Assembly: GCA_027625915.1 (NCBI GenBank)
Contig: JANTQA010000029.1
Location: forward strand, 1,178,001-1,242,000
Reading direction: 5' to 3'
Source of the DNA: Anaeramoeba flamelloides
Lineage: Eukaryota > Metamonada > Anaeramoebidae
DNA length: 64,000 nt
In this document: piece by piece, positions 23,707 to 33,847 of the stretch
Layout of the letters: the number at the start of each line of letters is the position of its first letter
Numbering within the stretch: position 1 is the first letter of the stretch
Made by a program: the position numbers and the translations under genes
Notes under the pieces: model-generated
The model's database searches: none
Told to the model about the DNA's origin: nothing
Seen by the model: the letters and a program-made list of their open reading frames with translations, nothing else

Positions 23707-23712
<6 letters not shown>
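21253..23712. mobile_element. Family G foldback element with ~580 bp inverted arms around an exon
   Basis: The left arm, about 21253-21830, and the right arm, about 23128-23712, are inverted copies of high similarity. Example: AGGACATATGATAG at the inner left against ATATATGTCCTTAATAAAAT at the inner right, and GATCCAAAAAACACTAAAAA at the outer left against TTTTTAGTGTTTTTTGGGTC at the outer right. The central 1.3 kb carries the exon at 22533-22967 (minus). No transposase was recognised. Long arms and a short centre fit a foldback or gene-capturing TIR element. Confidence 0.7.
22533..22967 (-). CDS. Terminal exon of an unidentified basic/acidic, probably nuclear protein
   Basis: Open for 144 codons on the minus strand from a TAG 3' splice site (ATCATAG, phase 0) to a TAA stop. 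It starts SQEYIQNRRQFEKKAKETTL then KYAVDSQSLKVVKNFNKEL, continues with Lys/Glu-rich sequence (KEKEKEKLKEKK), an Asp/Ser acidic run (DSDDSDDDSDDSDDS) and a basic tail (MKRKRINSEIILIDEDK). Starting only at the internal Met (22877) would lose the conserved-looking first 30 residues. Acidic runs flanked by KR clusters suggest a nuclear or nucleolar protein; the family is not recognised. Upstream exons were not found between the exon and the right arm of the surrounding inverted repeat. The exon may therefore be a captured fragment, or earlier exons may lie beyond the arm. Confidence 0.55.
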   Translation of the reverse strand, partial: SQEYIQNRRQFEKKAKETTLKYAVDSQSLKVVKNFNKELKNRENSEFSNINNQRKRKQPISIENKAKTVGKEKEKEKLKEKKKYTNNTNNFDSDDSDDDSDDSDDSNEDNVEKNKKSTINKIDSNIMKRKRINSEIILIDEDKN

Positions 23713-23747
<35 letters not shown>

Positions 23748-23752
23748 AATTT
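23713..23752. repeat. (ATAG)n microsatellite
   Basis: Short run of ATATATAT then GATA/AATA units right at the outer edge of the right arm of the foldback element. Confidence 0.8.
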
Positions 23753-23847
23753 GATGAGATAATTAACTTTTCATTTAAAAATATATGGTATTTTTGAGGG
23801 AAAAAAAAAAAAAAACAATTAATTTTTTTTTATTATTGAAGAAATGT

Positions 23848-24420
23848 AAACTCTTTTTCAGTCAAAGAAACCCAGTTTTTTTGAAGAAATAGAACCTTTT
23901 CTATGAGTTTAATCCAGCATTCTCTCAAAATAAAATTTCAAGTTTGAGATCTGATCATTTTTTCTGATTTAGTTAATTCTTTTTATTTTTTGTTAAATTC
24001 TTTTATTTTTTTCTATCCTTTTTTTTCTTTACTTTTTTATTTTTTGAAATAAAAAAAAGACAATTTAAAAAAAAAATGTTTGAAACTCCAAATTAACATA
24101 AAGAAAAGTGAGGCTTTGCAATTTCTTTTAAAATCCATACATTTACAAGTAAAAAATCTTATTGTCAACAATTTTATTTTTTAAAAACACCTGAGAATTT
24201 TGCACGATAAGTTCCAATTAAAGGATCTCATAAATTTTTTAATATTTTTTTTTTTTTGAAATTTAAGGTTTGTTCAGGTATTTCTTTTATGAATCTCAAC
24301 CCTAATCCGAAGTTTATTATTTCTCTTATTTCTAAACAATTGTATGTTGGTTGATTCTTAAAAAAAAAAAAAGTGAATTTTTCATTTTTAGCTGTTCCCC
24401 TTTGAGTGAAATGGAGTTTA
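23848..24420 (-). mobile_element. Family C TIR element, copy 2 (inverted)
   Basis: Reverse orientation of 61091-61650. The tips AAACTCTTTTTCAGTCAAAG and CCTTTGAGTGAAATGGAGTT are inverted repeats. Internal shared words include TATTTCTCTTATTTCTAAAC. No coding capacity. Confidence 0.65.
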
Positions 24421-24939
24421 AATTAAACTGTAAAGGCTCTTATAATTACATTTCTTAAAAGGAAATTTGGTGCGTAAAATAATAGATTCCACGATTATTA
24501 GAGAGTGAAAATAATTCCAAACTATTTTGGTTTTAAAATTAATTCACTAATATTTATTTCTTTTAATTTGTTTTGAAATATAAGTCATTTCTATCAAAAG
24601 GAAATACCCATAAAAAATGATCAATATTTTCTATAATTTTCTTCTGTTCATATTTCAAACATAGAGGACAAAATTTATTTGGATTTTTTTTGTGTTATAT
24701 AGTAATATCTATTGAAACAATTCGTAAATCCTACTGTAATATTAAAATTGTTGAACTTGATGAGTAACTTTTATATTTTTGGTTAATTAATATTTTCTTT
24801 TGTTTTTTATTATTTTAAAAGATTTTTACATTTCGTCTCGCTTTTTTTTAATTCTTGTTTTTATTTCGAAAATTTATTCATTTTCCAAATGTACAGAAAA
24901 ATACAAAAAAAAAGTGTTTGGGTGTTCTAAAATTCAAAA
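24421..24939. other. Intergenic, no gene
   Basis: AT-rich. Two overlapping 60-codon frames at 24800-25040 are not convincing. Confidence 0.35.
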
Positions 24940-25525
24940 GAAGAGAGAAAAATACAAGAGTTTACTCGATTCTTTTAAATTCTGGAAAAGCTAACTATTT
25001 TTTTTTTTTTCATTTTTGTTTTTGTTTCGAAGTGTTCTAGGTTTTTTTGATTTTTCTATTTTATTTGTGAAGTGTTCTAGTTTTTTTTTGAGTTTTCTAT
25101 TTATTTGGAAAATCGATAGATTTTCGTTAGATTTTTTTTACTTTTTAAAATAAACAGAAAATTTTAATAAATTTTCGGTTTATTTTGAAAAGTAAAAAAA
25201 ACCTAGAACACTTAACAAATAAATAGAAAATCTCAAGAAAACCGCCGTTAGCTTTTCCAGAATTCAAAAGAATAGAGAAAAATCATTGATTTTAATGAAT
25301 TCTTTTAAATTTTGAAAAACCTAAAGAAAGTGTCCGTCAAGCGCCTAGGTTTTCCAGAATTAAAAAGAATAAAGTAAAGTCAAATAGATTTTACTCAATT
25401 CTTTTAAATTCTGGAAAACCTAACGAGAGTGTCCTAGGTTTTTTTTACTTTTTAAAATAAACCGAAAATTTCTTAAAATTTTCAGTTTATTTCAAAAATT
25501 AAAAAAAACCTAACGGAAAATCAAA
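24940..25525. repeat. Family B modular hairpin repeat, copy 3 (longest internal copy)
   Basis: At least three palindromic modules in series: TTCTTTTAAATTCTGGAAAA against TTTTCCAGAATTCAAAAGAA (several times), AAATAAACAGAAAATTT against AAATTTTCGGTTTATTT, plus the AAGTGTTCTAGGTTTTTTTG module in direct tandem and the words GTGTCCGTCAAGCGCC. No open frame of note. Confidence 0.75.
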
Positions 25526-25554
25526 AAAAAAATATTTTTTTCAATTTTATATCT

Positions 25555-25815
25555 TAAATAATTCCATAATGGTCAAATAATTGGGAATCCTTTTGAAAGA
25601 CATTTATTAAATTTAAAATACTTTTAAAATATATTATTATGACCTCTTTACTGTAAAAAAAAAAAATATATTCAAATTTTTTACTATTAAATTTGAAAAA
25701 AATCTTAAGAGAACCTGGAAAATTGAATTTTCCAATGTAAATTGTTAAATATCTTGAAATTTAATTTTTGATCCAAGATCTTTTATTAACCAATTGTGTT
25801 TATTCTAAGTGAAGT
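25555..25815 (-). repeat. Family H dispersed repeat, copy 1
   Basis: The reverse complement matches 47490-47765 along about 260 bp (shared: AAAAGATCTTGGATCAAAAA, AAGAGGTTATCATCATATA-like, TTTTAAAAGTATTTTAAATT). In both places a family B repeat follows on the same side, so H and B may be parts of one larger unit. Confidence 0.6.
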
Positions 25816-26073
25816 TATCAAAAAGTGAAAAATTAGTAAATGTTTGATTTTTTTTTGAAAAAATTTTGAGATGATTGTGAATTGAAAAAGAAGTGAAACT
25901 TTTTCCTATTTATTCTTCAAAAAAGCAGTATGCTCTTGAAATTGTTTGTGTTTTTTCTTTCAAAGAATTCACCCATTCTCCAAAAATTGGAAATGGTACT
26001 GAGTTTCTTGCTTTCAGATTTTTGTTCAAAGAAAATTGTGAAAAGTGAAAAGAAAAAATTAAAAAGAAAGTTT

Positions 26074-26585
26074 TCATACAATGCCTGCCATTAGCCCATC
26101 GTGTGGATTTGGTTCTTCAAGTAATAAACGAATCATCTGAAGAATTGATCCTAAGGAAATCACAGGCTTCCAGCCTCCCATGGGTGGTAATTTTAAAGTG
26201 TCAAGACAGATCCTCCCAGAGCTATCAATATTTGGGTGATAAATTTTGGTTAAAAATTTAATTTTTGGTGGCTCAAATGGATAACGGTTAGGTATTTGAA
26301 TTGTTAATTTAAATTGCCCATCTTCGTAGCTTGTTCCTTTTGGTCCTTTGATTGCTATTTTTTTTTTTTTTTTTTTTGAGTTTTTAATTCAATTAGGTTT
26401 ACGTTTCTGCAAGAGAAAAGATCTTGAAATTTCTTTTGATTAAACAGAAGAAACAATTTTCAATACTTACAAGCTTCAAGTTGGGTAACTTCACTTCCAA
26501 CAACCCAAACACTGATTCCTTCGGGTGGTTCAAGTGACAGCATTTTTAATTCCTTTGAAATTCTATTTATACAAGCAGTATTCAT
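26074..26585 (-). CDS. UBE2T: E2 ubiquitin-conjugating enzyme, UBE2T-like (2 exons, maybe a third)
   Basis: Exon 1 is 26585-26471 and exon 2 26354-26074, with a 116-bp phase-1 intron (GTAAGT...ATAG), giving 131 aa. The UBC fold is clear: RISKELKMLSLEPPEGISVW (helix 1), KGPKGTSYEDGQFKL, PNRYPFEPPKIKFLT, HPNID (78-82) and the active-site Cys88 in GRICLDTLKLPPMGGWKP. The LKLPPMGGW insertion is typical of UBE2T, the E2 that works with FANCL to monoubiquitinate FANCD2/FANCI in interstrand-crosslink repair. Ordinary UBC1/UBC4-type E2s read CLDILK.QW there. The frame ends GLMAGIV-TGA, before the last two helices of the fold. The bases GTATGA at that point could instead be a splice donor to a further exon below 26080. 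The 3' splice site of intron 1 directly follows a tract of about 20 A (minus strand). Confidence 0.85.
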
Positions 26586-27047
26586 TTTTTGATTGATTCC
26601 AAAAAGTAAATTATTAAAAAAATGAAACTAATTTAAAAAACATTTCAAATTTAAATACGTTTTGTTTATTACTATGAAAAAAGTTCAAGAAAAGAGCTTC
26701 TCTCTTAAAATTCCATCTATTTTTTTCGATTGAAATGATCTCAGAAACTACCAAAGGTTCATTTTTTAAGTAATAATAATATTTTTACTGGTTTTATTGT
26801 TTGGATTTATCTTTTGATAAAGTCAAATTAATTGAACTTTAAGGTTTACAATCCCTGAAATATGAAAAAAGATTTTCATTTGTTTGTTGTATTGATAATT
26901 AGCTTCTCGATCTTTGAATTTTTTATAGGTTTTTTAAAAAAATGTGGTTTGTGGGTTGCTAATTGAAATGTTAATTTAGTTTGGTTTTGTTTTTAGTGGG
27001 AGCTTCTTAAAAGTCTATTTTTTTTTTCAGTAATTGGGCTAATATGA
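26586..27047. other. Intergenic; solo end of family J
   Basis: About 26839-26880 carries the family J tip TTTAAGGTTTACAATCCCTG also found at both ends of 32431-32983. Otherwise AT-rich spacer. Confidence 0.5.
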
Positions 27048-27540
27048 AATAAATATTTCAATCAAGAAAACAAAAATCAATTATTTTTTAATTTACAGCT
27101 GTTCCCAAGATACATGTAAATTTTTTCGATATCAAATTTTGATATTGATATAGTTTTTTAAAAAAGTTGAAGATAAGAATAAGAAAGCTCATATTGAAAA
27201 AAATATATCTATAAATAAGTTGATATGAAAAATAATCTTACTGATGTAACCCAAAAACAATTCATTTTTTTTAGAGTAAAATTTATGTTGTTTCTGAATG
27301 AATTTTCGATGTTCAAATTCATTTTGGGTTCTAAAAATAAATTATTTGTTGAAAATCAGAAAAAATTCTTGAATATTGGATCATTTAGGAATGTTTTTTT
27401 CAATCTGAGCTTTCTTATTCTTATCTTCAACTTTTTTAAAAAACTATATCAATATCAAAATTTACAGGTAACTTGGGAACTGCTGTAAATTAAAAAAAAA
27501 AAATAATTTTTGTGTTATTGCTTGAAATATTTATTTCATG
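27048..27540. mobile_element. Family K foldback element (arms ~110-165 bp)
   Basis: Near-perfect inverted arms: TTTACAGCTGTTCCCAAG... on the left against ...CTTGGGAACTGCTGTAAA on the right, continuing inwards through TTGATATTGATATAGTTTTT and AAGATAAGAATAAGAAAGCT. Weaker pairing extends outwards to TGAAATAAATATTTCAA on each side. The 87-codon open frame at 27225-27488 spans an arm and is not a gene. Confidence 0.75.
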
Positions 27541-28905
27541 GTAGCTTTGAATAGACTGTATTTTCCAACCAATTAAATCTTATACTCAGAATAATAGTAT
27601 TTATACAAGATCTTATAGGATATTTTTTTGATTCCAATAAAACTAGATTTTCTCTTCAGTTTGGAATCTATATACCTTTCTTTCACTTTTCATATAATAG
27701 TTTATTTTTTCTTTAAGATTTCAATTACAATTCCAGTTTCTTATTAGATCTTTTATATATGATCCTTTTTTGTAGATATATATGTGTGTTTTCTAAGATA
27801 AATACATGGTACCCATTCATTACTACACTTATTATAATGTACTTGAATGCTGGAATAATAATTTTTTGCTTTTCAAATTTTTTTTTTCTTTTCCAAAGAG
27901 TTTTGCACTTCTTTTTTTTTGGGTAATCTCGGTTTTTTGATTATAATTTGTCTTTAACCTTATAATTCATTGTTTTATGATGTTTATATTAAATTTAGAT
28001 TTAGTTTTAATAATTTTTAATTAAAAATAATAATAATAATTAACTATTATTTCCAAGGTTTTATATTAAAAAAAGGAAAATTATTTAGATATCCCTTCAA
28101 AATAATGAAAAATGTTGTTATTTTTTCACTTTTTCAAAATATTTTCATATTTTTTCTTTCATCTTCTAAAGAAAATTATTTTCAAAAATTGTAAAAAAAT
28201 CATTTTTTTTTGTGGTCTTATCGAGTATATTTTTTTTTGCGAAAAAGGATCCCAAAAAAAGAATATTATAAAGGTTAATTTACTAAAATTACTTAATTTC
28301 GGAAACAGAAGTTTTCTATTTTTTGAAAAAAGTAAAATAAAATTAAAACTATAAAAAATATTAAAATTTTAAACTCTTTTATCATTAAATCTCTCTGAAT
28401 TGAAGTTTATTTTGATTGTGTATTTATGAGCTTTTACAAATATATTTCGAATATGATTCATGATTAAACAATCTATAAATTTCATTCTTAGTTGTAGAAA
28501 GATCAATATAGAACTAAATTAACTGTTTTTATAAAAATAATTTCGAAAAAATAAGTAATTTTTTTTTTTTTGATAGGGTGATATTTATAGAAAATAATAA
28601 GAAAGATTTTTTTTTTTTTGTTTTTGACACAATGTATCATGTAGTAGGTTTTTTTTTTTGGTTTGAATGGTGAGGATGTTTAAGGAATAAAAATGACAAT
28701 AAAATACCAAAATCAATACTCCCAGAAAATTGGTTCTTATTTGTCATTTTTTTAGATGAGGTTTCAAAAAAAAAAGAAATATATTATCAAGTTTTTACAT
28801 GATAAACCTGTACCCTATTAAAATGACTCTAACCCTAAAATTAAGATAGTTTATCCATGAATTAAAATTTTTGTGATTTCAGAAATTTTATTTTTGTTGA
28901 GGTGA
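27541..28905. other. Intergenic, no gene
   Basis: AT-rich spacer with long homopolymer tracts. The 80-codon frame at 28112-28354 is Phe/Lys/Ile low complexity and is rejected. Confidence 0.4.
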
Positions 28906-28907
28906 GG

Positions 28908-30145
28908 AATAAGGGTCATCCTAACTTTTTTTAACATTAAAGTATGTTTGAATATCAAGTAAATGATATTAGTTCTGCATCGCTCACATAACTCAAAAAA
29001 ATCTATTATAAATATTATTGCTTAATAAATTATTCGATTTTTTACTAACAATCACTTTTACAAATTGTCACTTTGGTGATGTTTTATTTCATTTCTAAAC
29101 CCAACCCCAAAAATCTAAAAACAAATCAATACTATAATTGTATTTATAATTCAGATTTTGAACTTCATAAAATAACTACTGTAGTCAAAATAAAGTGTGA
29201 AAAAAAATTGAATGTGTGTTTTAAAATAAAAAGCATACTTTTTTTGTTATCGAAGAATATACATCAGCCAATCAAAGAAACCAATAATAAACACTAAAAA
29301 AATATGGTAATGGTTTCTTAAAGTTCTATTATTTAAATTGGAAATTAGAAAAAAGAAGGATCAAATTACAAAATTTATATCAAAAAATCGAGTGAATTTT
29401 TAAGAAAATTTTAATTGTCAAAAAAACAAAAAATTTCAAAAAAAATGGAAAATATTATGGAAAAGTTTCAACTATTCGCATGAATAATTTAAATTTTACT
29501 CCAAATAACCAGACCTTTACTCTCAAAATTTATTTCAACTTAGGTATACTATTTGGTAGTAGATTGGATGTTGCCTTGGTACAAGAAGAAAAAAAAGCAC
29601 GGATAATATTTTGAAATACGGATTATATTCTTTGTGAACACATTATTTTGATCACTGTAGTTTTTCAATTTTTTAATTGCAAGATTTACTTAATAATCAA
29701 CAACCGCAAAAACACAAACTCAGACTAGTTTTGTTTCCTTTTTATAAAGTTAATTGTATATCAAGATATATCCATAATATTTTAGAAATAATTTGTCAAA
29801 ATAATCTATGTTTTAATTATTTTAATTTTTAAAAAAAATTGAATTTATTATCAAAATAATCTTAATTTCCTCAGCAACTTTAAGAATATTAATTTTACAA
29901 CTTTATAGTCATAAAATTGATACCCAACCTAAAAATTTTTTGTGAAATGTGGATTTTTTTTCGAGATTTTTCGGAGGTTTTTTACTAATACATAGTTTAT
30001 TTTTAATTGATGAGGATTAAGAAATATTACAGCTTTAATAATTGATTTTTTTGAGAAAAATTAAACAATAATCACTAATGTGGTTTTACTAACAGTAACA
30101 ACACTTTTTAACCTAGGCTTCTCCTTGGTAGAAGCTAATCGCTTA
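28908..30145 (+). mobile_element. Family F TIR element, copy 1 (decayed)
   Basis: Matches 31474-32230 in several blocks in the same order: ATTTTTTACTAACAATCAC, a block with TTTAGAACTTCC-like sequence, GATTTTTTTTCGAGATTTTTCGGAGG and a right end CTTGGTAGAAGCTAATCGCTTAA. It is longer than the other copies, so it may hold an insertion. No intact frame. Confidence 0.55.
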
Positions 30146-30803
30146 AAAAATAAAAAATGAACTTTCTATTTTCGAAATTTTTTTTAAAAAATAATTTGTA
30201 AAAGGAAGATTGTTTGTGAATAAGAAACATCAAGGAATTTTGTTATCTCTCAAGAAATACTATTTGTGTTTATGGTGAACATTTGATCACCTTTATGTGG
30301 TTTACTAAAAAAGAAACTTTACAAAACAAAAATAATTTTGCTTCTGCTAGAAATATTAAAGGGTACAAATTTTTACTTCATTTTCATTTTTTTCTTGTTC
30401 TTTTATCAAGAACAAATCGAGTATAAATAGATTCTAATTTGTGTTTTCAATTTATTTGTATGTTCTTTTTTATTACCTTCAAACGGAATCCATTGTCCCA
30501 ACCAAGAATCCAATATGAAAGGTTAGGAATTTTTGAATTTAAAAAAAGATAATGTGATGAAAATAAAATCTCGGGTATCATTTCAAGTACCCTCAAAAAA
30601 TTATAAATAATCTTCTTTTATTGTGTTATCAGTGGTTTAATTCGAAAATTTTTTGAGTATTTTTATATTTATTGACTCTTGGGGTGTTTTGAACATAATT
30701 TCTATTTGATAAAAAAATTACAAGATACAAAAAAGAAGAAAAATAGCTCTCATGCTTTAAAAAACAATTTTATTGGGTAATTCGGGTCAAAAACCTTTGA
30801 TGT
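30146..30803. other. Intergenic, downstream of the TH1 gene
   Basis: AT-rich, no gene seen. Confidence 0.4.
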
Positions 30804-31382
30804 TTATTTTTTTTTCTTTTTGGGAACATTATAGATTTGTGTTTCCACACCTTCTTTAAGGTCTTTAAACACAATTTCTTTTTGGTTATTTTGAGAAAGA
30901 TTAAAAATATGTGTGTCATCAAATTTTAGAACAAGGTCTTTTTTTGTTTTGGCCTTTATGGCCCCAATTAAACAGCAAACGATTTCGGATTTTCGAGGCG
31001 ACGACAAAAGATATTCGTTTTCGTTTTGGACATTCAGGATAAAAAAATTATCTTGGAATGGGGACAGTTTGATACACAAAATGTTCTTCATTTCAATCTT
31101 GCGAAGCAGATTGGACGAAGACGGGTGTAAGTTGTAGAGGTTTTCGTCAGTAATTAAAAGTGTACGTTCTTGAGATTTGTTACGTTTGTTGATTTTGTGG
31201 ATATGATCGCAAAAGATCACGGTATTGTCATTGTTCTTTTGGAGCATTTTCGAAACGTTTTTTTTTTTTTCGATTCCTAAATAATTTCCTTCAAATCTTT
31301 TCATCTCAGACGATCTTCTCCTTTCTTTGTTCCCTGAAAAAATACTTTTGATTTCCTTTTCTTGTTTTGAAAGTGTGCTCAT
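30804..31382 (-). CDS. Free-standing myosin tail TH1-domain protein
   Basis: Single-exon frame of 192 aa. After a short basic N-terminus, residues about 28-190 follow the class I myosin tail homology 1 domain: FEGNYLG, then VIFCDHIHKINKRNKSQERT, LLITDENLYNL, MKNILCIKLSPFQDNFFIL, EYLLSSPRKSEIVCCLIGAI and a terminal basic KKKKK. TH1 domains bind acidic phospholipids and link myosin I to membranes; in myosin I this domain follows a motor and IQ motifs, which are absent here. Single-domain TH1 proteins are known from amoebae and some other protists. The likely role is binding of phosphoinositide-rich membrane, possibly as a competitor or adaptor of myosin I. The stop and start are clear and no intron is needed. 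Confidence 0.82.
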   Translation of the reverse strand: MSTLSKQEKEIKSIFSGNKERRRSSEMKRFEGNYLGIEKKKNVSKMLQKNNDNTVIFCDHIHKINKRNKSQERTLLITDENLYNLHPSSSNLLRKIEMKNILCIKLSPFQDNFFILNVQNENEYLLSSPRKSEIVCCLIGAIKAKTKKDLVLKFDDTHIFNLSQNNQKEIVFKDLKEGVETQIYNVPKKKKK

Positions 31383-31473
31383 GGCCTTTTATTTTTTGAG
31401 TGAAAAATTCAAACTGTGTTCAAAAGAATTTTAGGAGGCAGCTAGAATGTAAAAAAAATGAACAAATTTAAAT

Positions 31474-32230
31474 TTAAGGGATTAGCGTCATCATAGATTT
31501 CTCTATAATCAAATTGTGTTGTAATTGGGTGTAAATTATATCGGTGTTCCCTGGCTCAAATAGTTCTAAAAAATCTATTTTAAATCTTATTGCACAATAA
31601 ATTATAACATTTTTTACTAAAGATCACAATTCAAAAAATTTCATTTGGAAATTTTTTTTTTAATTCCTTTTCCAAATCTAAAAATAGAAACCCATAATAC
31701 AGTATTCCGGTATTTAATAATTTAGATTTAGAACTTCCAAAAGTATTAATTTTTATAATTTTTGAATTTAAAAGATTAACTCAATGATCATCAACATTAA
31801 AGCACAAAGAGTGATTAGTTGTGTTTGCTTTTTGATAAAGATACTTGTATCATCAATATATTTGAATTGTTGAGAAATAATTTCTCAAAAATCTTTATTT
31901 GTTAATTATTTAATTTTTAAAAAAAAACGAATTTTTTAGTAACTAATCTACATTTCGCCACAAATTTAAGAAAGATATTTGGCAACTTTGTAGTCTGAAA
32001 ATTGATAATTCAACCTTTAAATTTTATGGTGAAATGTGGATTTTTTTCTGAAATTGTTGGAGGTTTTTTACTAATACATAGATTATTTTTAATTGATGAG
32101 ATAAACAATTATTACAACTTGACTAATCGATTTTTTTGAGACATTTAAACCATGTAGCACTAATATAGTTAAACCCAATAACAACATTCTTTGATCCTAG
32201 AATTCTCCTTGGTAGACACTAATCCCTTAA
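31474..32230. mobile_element. Family F TIR element, copy 2 (best ends, TTAA-flanked)
   Basis: The left tip TTAAGGGATTAGCGTC and the right tip GACACTAATCCCTTAA are inverted with one mismatch, bounded by TTAA on both sides. It is 757 bp with no coding frame. It lies 90 bp upstream of the TH1 gene start. Confidence 0.75.
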
Positions 32231-32430
32231 TATCAGGCAATAATTCACCTTTCCAAAATTCTTTCTTCTTTCTGTTTGTTCAGAGACAACAAATAGTGGT
32301 GTAAATATCTTTTGGTAACCCTAGTGTTATCTGAAATATCATATTCCATATCTATGAACTGGATAAATTGCTTTATTCTTGCAATTTAGATGAGAAAATA
32401 ACCAAATCAAATTATTTTAAATACAATCAT

Positions 32431-32983
32431 TTAAGGTTTACAATCCCTGAAATTTGAAAAAAAGATTATTTTGTGTTGGGTTCACTTGTTAATTTGGTTT
32501 TAAGTTCATTGGTTCAGGTCTTGGTATGGATTTTAAGAGTTGTTCAAAATGGCAATTTTTGATAATTTATTTTTAATTTTTCCCGAAATATGTGTTGAAA
32601 GAGTGTAAAACTAATATATTGTAAGATAAGATATAAAAAAATCTGATATGCAAGTTTTTGATTGAAATTTTTTATTAAGTTTGATTTTTTTGGGAGATTT
32701 TAAAAAACAATTATTTTCAATTATTAAATTGACTGAAAAGTAAATTAAAATTTGATTATATAACCCAAATATCTAAATCTATTCATAAACACCTACGAAT
32801 ATATTAATCTAACATTCTTCAATTCGGATTTTGAAAAAAAAAAGAAAGAAATTGTCAAAAATTGCCTTTTTGAACAACTCTTTAAATAAATATCAAGTCG
32901 AAGATTGATCAGATAAGAACCAAATTAGCAAGTCACTACACCCAAAACAAGATAATCTTTTTTTCAAATTTCAGGGATTGTAA
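32431..32983. mobile_element. Family J foldback element
   Basis: Long imperfect inverted arms: TTTACAATCCCTGAAATTTG at the left, CAAATTTCAGGGATTGTAAA at the right, then GTTGGGTTCACTTG/CAAGTCACTACACCC and AGAGTTGTTCAAAATGGCAA/TTGCCTTTTTGAACAACTCT further in. The arms are about 160 bp or more. No coding capacity. Confidence 0.7.
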
Positions 32984-33649
32984 AGGGGAACATCAGCAAA
33001 TCCCAAAAAACCTAAAAGAATATGAAATTTACTTTTGATTGAAAAGCTAAAGGGGATAGTAACTCTTATTTATTTTTTTCTCCCAGGTAATCGTTGAATT
33101 TTTTATACCAAAATACAATTAAATCGGGTATATATCTTCATTTATCAACTTTATGGTATATGAGTTATCATTTTTTATTAAGTACATTTTTCCCGATGAT
33201 ATTTTTAGTAAAAAGATGTTGATCCTTTTTTTTTTGGATTTTAGAATTGAATTGGAAAAAGAAAAATTTGAAAAACCTTTTGATTTTGAATAAAATCTCT
33301 CTTTTAGTGATTTCTGAGTCTATATGAATAAAATAACCTTAAACTTTTAATCTTATTTTAAAAATACTATAAAAATAAATTAAATATTGAATCCATGAAA
33401 ATTAAAAAAAAATTGATCGTCACTTTTATTCAACATTATTGATTAAATTTCTTGTAAATAAAAAGATTTTGAAACAATATTCTTTTTCAAATATAAAGAG
33501 TATAAATAAGGAACTGTTTGTATTAAAATCAGTTATTTGATTATATTTCTTGATTTTTTTTCTTCTTTTTTTAATTTTATCTATAATTTGGACGAAAATG
33601 ATTACTTATAAAAATATAATATAACTTTTGTAACTTAAAAATGGGTTTA
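32984..33649. other. Intergenic, no gene
   Basis: AT-rich spacer, nothing recognised. Confidence 0.4.
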
Positions 33650-33847
33650 TACAGTCAGTTCCACTTTTAAGACAAAAACTTTCAACGAAATTTAAGGCTC
33701 AAAAAAATCTCAAAAAAAGCTCAAAATTTGGAATTTTTTTTTTACAAATTATTTTACTAGAATTTGAAATTTGTTCCTTAATTTGAGAAATTTTTTTTGC
33801 CTTAAATTTCGTTGAAAGTTTGTGCCTTAAAAGTGGAACTGACTGTA
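33650..33847. repeat. MITE family A, copy 2
   Basis: TA-flanked palindrome, TACAGTCAGTTCCACTTTTA ... TAAAAGTGGAACTGACTGTA, with all internal words of copy 1. It is one of the best-preserved copies. Confidence 0.85.

Noticed and set aside
27225-27488. 87-codon plus-strand frame
   Set aside because: It runs from the centre into one arm of foldback element K, and its extent depends on the palindrome.
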